The notes beneath the pieces are model-generated. The model did no database searches, had not been told where the DNA came from, and saw only the letters and a list, made by a program, of their open reading frames with translations. A DNA stretch of 35,043 bases from an uncultured Actinomycetes bacterium (GTDB taxonomy: Bacteria; Actinomycetota; Actinomycetes; S36-B12). The DNA is taken from positions 1 to 35,043 of the forward strand of contig CALFIA010000016.1 in the NCBI GenBank assembly GCA_937876275.1. Reading direction: 5' to 3'. Each line of letters starts with the position of its first letter. Positions within the stretch are counted from its first letter, which is position 1. The translations under genes were made by a program, and so were the position numbers. Positions 31,768 to 35,043 of the stretch are shown one piece after another.

Positions 31768-32867
31768 TCGGTCGACTCCCAGGCGTCACGGATTCGGGTG
31801 GCCGCTTCCTCGGGAGACACGTCTGTAACGAAGGCACCCATCAAGGATTCCGAACTCGCAAGGTACTTGAGCTTGTCAGAAGCCCGGCGGTTAGAGATCA
31901 GACGCATGAAGAGTCGACTATCGACTAGCTCTTCTCTCGAGGCATGCGCCGGAACCTGGCTCCATCCCGCCATGTACGGAAGACGGGAATTGAAGATCGA
32001 GTCAAGCGCACGCACGAGTCGCGGGAACAATTCGGAGAGGCTTTCTTGTTCAGCATCCGTGAGCTGAGATAGTCCGGTGCGCGATTCGCGAGGATGTATC
32101 TGCACTTCAAACGGCCAGCGTGCAGCAAACGGCACGAAGACGATCCAGTTATCGTTCTCAACAATCACCCGCCGACCATCGGCACGCTCACGTGCGATAA
32201 CTGAATCCAGCAGTGGGATGCCCGTGCGCTTTCTGAATCGAGCAGCGACGTGCAACTGCTCCTGGACGGTAGGCGGAACGTAGGGATACGCATAGATCTG
32301 TCCATGAGGGTGATGCAGGGTTACGCCAACCTCGGCACCGCGGTTCTCGAAGACGAAGACGTAACGAATTCCGCGCAACTGCGAGAGCTCGCGATCCCGG
32401 TCCATCCAGGCACGAATGACCAGACGCATTCGCGTTCTCGACAAGGTTGCTGCCGAACCCTCGTGATCGGCCGTGTAGGCCACGACCTCGCACCTACCGT
32501 GAGCCGGCACTTCACGGTCCCACGGTAGATCAGACGAGAGTTCGGTACCAGAAGCAGCCTGAGAGAAGGAGGGCGAGCGATTCTCGAAGACGACGACTTC
32601 GTAGTCAGATTCTGGAATCTCCGAGAGATGGCCGGCCGCGCTCGGGCACAGTGGGCATTCGCTTGCGGCAGGCAGGTGAACGCGTGACTGTCGGTGCCCG
32701 GCAATGGTGACCCACTGTTCGGTTAAAGGATCAAGACGCATCGTGCTTCGCGCAGCGTCGCCCGGGGTGAGTCCACGAAGATCAGGAGCAGTTCGTTCCG
32801 CTTCGGTTTCGGCGTCGAAATAGATCAGCTCACGGCCATCCGAGAGTCGAGTCGACGTTCGTCGCAT
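31764..32867 (-). CDS. galT: Galactose-1-phosphate uridylyltransferase
   Basis: This enzyme exchanges UMP between UDP-glucose and galactose 1-phosphate. The 367-residue protein has the active-site HHPHGQ (His186, His188) and an N-terminal CPLC pair (Cys71, Cys74) likely to bind zinc. I start it at ATG 32867, which overlaps the GH13 stop by 1 nt (TGATG); the longer reading to 33005 lies inside the GH13 gene. No galE is in the window, so UDP-galactose epimerisation must be encoded elsewhere. Confidence 0.95.
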   Translation of the reverse strand: MRRTSTRLSDGRELIYFDAETEAERTAPDLRGLTPGDAARSTMRLDPLTEQWVTIAGHRQSRVHLPAASECPLCPSAAGHLSEIPESDYEVVVFENRSPSFSQAASGTELSSDLPWDREVPAHGRCEVVAYTADHEGSAATLSRTRMRLVIRAWMDRDRELSQLRGIRYVFVFENRGAEVGVTLHHPHGQIYAYPYVPPTVQEQLHVAARFRKRTGIPLLDSVIARERADGRRVIVENDNWIVFVPFAARWPFEVQIHPRESRTGLSQLTDAEQESLSELFPRLVRALDSIFNSRLPYMAGWSQVPAHASREELVDSRLFMRLISNRRASDKLKYLASSESLMGAFVTDVSPEEAATRIRDAWESTE

Positions 32868-34534
32868 CAGAACTCCGAATCTGTTGCGATCCAGGCACCG
32901 GAAGCGGCGGGCAGAGAAAGTGTGCCTGCTTCTAGTCCAACGCCAACGTGACTGGACACCATCACCGTGCCATGAGTCGCAATATGCCTCGGCTGCGAGG
33001 TGCAATTCACCACGCAGGTGAACGCCGCCCCTCGCCTTACTCGCACCACGCCGGGCACGATCTCCTCGATCTCGGCATTCTCGAGATCAGCGAGTGCCGG
33101 GAGTTCGCGTCTTAGGTGCAGCATCTGCCGGTATTGGCTCAGCGGTGAGTTCGGATCCTCCGCCTCTCTCGCGGCGGTGAAGACTTCCCAATTGGAGGGC
33201 TGGGGAAGCCACGTGACAGCAGTCGGATCATCACTGAATCCGTAAGGCGGGCGATCGCCGTTCCACGGGAGCGGCACTCGCGCCGCATCGCGCCCCAGCT
33301 GCTCACCCTTGGTACGGATGAACACCGGATCCTGGCGAGCAGCAGCAGGAATAGGCGCATCGGCCAAGCCGAGCTCCTCTCCCTGATACACGTAGATGGA
33401 GCCAGGTAGGGCATGAGCAATGAGTGCGAGTGAACGCGCCGCAGTACGCGCCAGGTCTGCGTCGAATTCATCCGACATGAGCCGACTCACCACACGAGGT
33501 GTGTCGTGATTCGACAGCGCCCAGGTCGCAGGGGCTTTCACGATCGATAGCTCGTCGAGGGTGCGCTTCACGACCGCGCAGATCGCAGTGGCATCGAAGG
33601 GAATGGAGAGAAACTCGAAGTTGAAGATCTGGTGCAGGGTGTCGCCACCGACATACATCGCAGCGCGTTCCGGTGTCACCCACGCTTCCGCTACTGCCAT
33701 TCGGTCGCCCGGGTAGCGGTTCATGACCTCACGCCAGCCGCGGTAGATCTCCTGCAACTCATCACGGTCAAAGATCGCCGAGTTCGTCACCTGCGCGCGC
33801 AATGCCTTGACTTCGTCGGAGTCATTGTCGAGATCGAGTCGTAGCGCCTCGACGAGACCTTGGGGATTATCGAGATCCGGATACGACATGTCCTTCGCCA
33901 GCCCGAGCGCGACATCGACTCGGAATCCGTCAACACCTCGATCGAGCCAGAAGGCCAAGGTCTTCAACCAGTCATCGCGGACCTCGGGATTGCTCCAGTT
34001 GTAGTCAGGCTGCGAGGAATCGAAGATGTGCAGGTACCACTGGCCGGGGGTGCCATCCGATTCGATGACACGGGTCCAGGCCGAGCCGCCGAACATGCTC
34101 ATCCAGTTCGTCGGCGGCTCACTTCCCCCTTCGCCGCGGCCGTCACGGAAGTGGAATCTCGCACGTTCTGCGGAGCCTGCTGAAGATCGAAGGGCTTCTT
34201 GGAACCAGCGATGCTCGACCGACGCATGATTCGGCACGACGTCGACAATCACCTTGATGCCTTGAACGTGAGCAGCATCGATCATCGACTGGGCATCGGC
34301 CAAGGTGCCGTACATCGGGTCGACATCGCGCTGATCAGCAACGTCATACCCCGAGTCATGCTGCGGCGATGGATAGAACGGGGAGAGCCAGATGGCGTCA
34401 ACGCCAAGGTCCTTCAGATAAGGAAGCTTCTCCTCAACACCATTGAGGTCACCAAGGCCGTCACCATTGCCATCGCGGAAAGAGCGCGGATAGACCTGAT
34501 AGATCGCCGCCGAATGCCACCAGGGACGCATCAC
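32867..34534 (-). CDS. GH13 alpha-glucosidase (oligo-1,6/alpha-1,4 type)
   Basis: This is an intracellular alpha-glucosidase of 555 residues. The GH13 signature regions are intact: DVVPNH (about 98), nucleophile Asp207 in GFRVDVAL, acid/base Glu283 in VAEAW and the third acid Asp344 in SNHDTP. No signal peptide is seen. Val209 follows the nucleophile motif, a position that influences alpha-1,4 versus alpha-1,6 preference. The start is GTG 34534 or ATG 34531, both overlapping the regulator stop. It would cleave alpha-glucosides imported by the AglE-type system; trehalose or sucrose hydrolysis is also possible. Confidence 0.92.
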   Translation of the reverse strand: MMRPWWHSAAIYQVYPRSFRDGNGDGLGDLNGVEEKLPYLKDLGVDAIWLSPFYPSPQHDSGYDVADQRDVDPMYGTLADAQSMIDAAHVQGIKVIVDVVPNHASVEHRWFQEALRSSAGSAERARFHFRDGRGEGGSEPPTNWMSMFGGSAWTRVIESDGTPGQWYLHIFDSSQPDYNWSNPEVRDDWLKTLAFWLDRGVDGFRVDVALGLAKDMSYPDLDNPQGLVEALRLDLDNDSDEVKALRAQVTNSAIFDRDELQEIYRGWREVMNRYPGDRMAVAEAWVTPERAAMYVGGDTLHQIFNFEFLSIPFDATAICAVVKRTLDELSIVKAPATWALSNHDTPRVVSRLMSDEFDADLARTAARSLALIAHALPGSIYVYQGEELGLADAPIPAAARQDPVFIRTKGEQLGRDAARVPLPWNGDRPPYGFSDDPTAVTWLPQPSNWEVFTAAREAEDPNSPLSQYRQMLHLRRELPALADLENAEIEEIVPGVVRVRRGAAFTCVVNCTSQPRHIATHGTVMVSSHVGVGLEAGTLSLPAASGAWIATDSEF

Positions 34535-35043
34535 TCGACCGGGGAAGTCGATCCGCGCACGATCAGTTGCGTCGGAAGCACGAAGCTGTCGGGCTTTGCT
34601 GAGCCATTGCCTGCACGAATCTGCACGAGCAGCGCCTCCGCCGCGACTCGACCGAGATCGAACACCGGCTGAGCGACAGTCGTGAGATCGAGAAGCTCGG
34701 AGAGATCATGGTTGTCGATGCCGATGATGGAGATGTCCTTGCCCGGAGTCAGGCCATGCGAGCGCATGGCACGCATCGCGCCGAAGGCCATTTCGTCAGA
34801 CATCGCGAAAACCGCTGTCGGTCGCTCACGATGCGTCAGGAGAGCAGTCATCGCCTGCTCGCCACCCGCAACAGTGAAGTAGCCGAAGGCTTCCATGAGC
34901 GGATCAATCTCGAGGCCGGCTTCCTCCATGGTCTCGCGATACCCACGGAAGCGATCATGCTCGGCAGTGAACGGAGCGTCGATGAGATTGCCACTGATGA
35001 TCGCGATGCGGCGGTGGCCGAGATTCAGCAGATGCTGCGTTGC
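34531..35043 (-). CDS. LacI/GalR-family regulator, 5' part outside window
   Basis: The C-terminal 170 residues of a LacI-family repressor are visible. The frame is open to the window end, so the DNA-binding domain and hinge are missing. Typical blocks are HLLNLGHRRIAIISG, FRGYRETM, PTAVFAMSDEMAFGAMRA, SIIGIDNHDLSELL and TTVAQPVFDLGR. It is the first visible gene of the run into the GH13 gene, galT and galK. It probably senses a sugar and binds the LacI-type elements between the importer genes, which is inference. Confidence 0.92.
   Translation of the reverse strand, partial: ATQHLLNLGHRRIAIISGNLIDAPFTAEHDRFRGYRETMEEAGLEIDPLMEAFGYFTVAGGEQAMTALLTHRERPTAVFAMSDEMAFGAMRAMRSHGLTPGKDISIIGIDNHDLSELLDLTTVAQPVFDLGRVAAEALLVQIRAGNGSAKPDSFVLPTQLIVRGSTSPVE

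Overview
The window looks like chromosomal DNA from a high-GC Actinomycetota. The evidence is a mycothiol S-conjugate amidase (Mca), a short Z-prenyl diphosphate synthase, DUF4307, DUF3817, DUF2786 and TIGR04338 proteins, GTG starts, dense packing, and many genes whose start codon sits 6-7 nt after a TANNNT box (leaderless transcription). I cannot name the genus. I see no insertion sequence, prophage, CRISPR array or rRNA.

Left part (1-17.2 kb). A 5'-truncated amylosucrase is followed by class I fumarase. The minus strand then carries a secreted lysozyme/Rpf-like protein with a Lys/Ala tail and a CRP-type site upstream, PIN-PhoH (PhoH2), Z-prenyl synthase, a YyaL/DUF255 thioredoxin-fold protein, and a secreted protein with a PGRS-like glycine tail. 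Two GNAT acetyltransferases, a LysE-type exporter, an HPP membrane protein, uracil-DNA glycosylase and a DUF3817 protein follow. The tightly coupled minus-strand run mca - small membrane protein - SURF1 - PfkB sugar kinase faces DUF4307 - greA. Fumarase, phoH2, Z-prenyl synthase, yyaL, mca, DUF4307 and greA also lie close together in Mycobacterium tuberculosis (Rv1080c-Rv1098c, recalled), so this appears to be an old actinobacterial neighbourhood.

Middle part (17.2-24.4 kb). This holds a DrrAB-type ABC exporter, a coupled DUF2786/TIGR04338 metallohydrolase pair, an MFS transporter, msrA coupled to a small unknown protein and closed by a strong hairpin, a Bax-inhibitor-1 family membrane protein, a tRNA with anticodon UAA but a short variable loop, and a dienelactone hydrolase-like protein.

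Right part (24.4-35.0 kb). This is a carbohydrate locus. An AglEFG-type ABC importer plus a GH1 beta-glycosidase is read leftward, and its AglK-type ATPase is read rightward across a 302-bp intergenic region with four LacI-operator-like elements. Facing the ATPase is a coupled run: LacI-type regulator (cut by the window end) - GH13 alpha-glucosidase - galT - galK. Together these would import oligosaccharides, hydrolyse alpha- and beta-linked sugars inside the cell, and feed galactose into the Leloir pathway. The most unusual observations are the tRNA, the PGRS-like tail, the Lys/Ala-tailed Rpf-like protein and the uniform leaderless promoter geometry.
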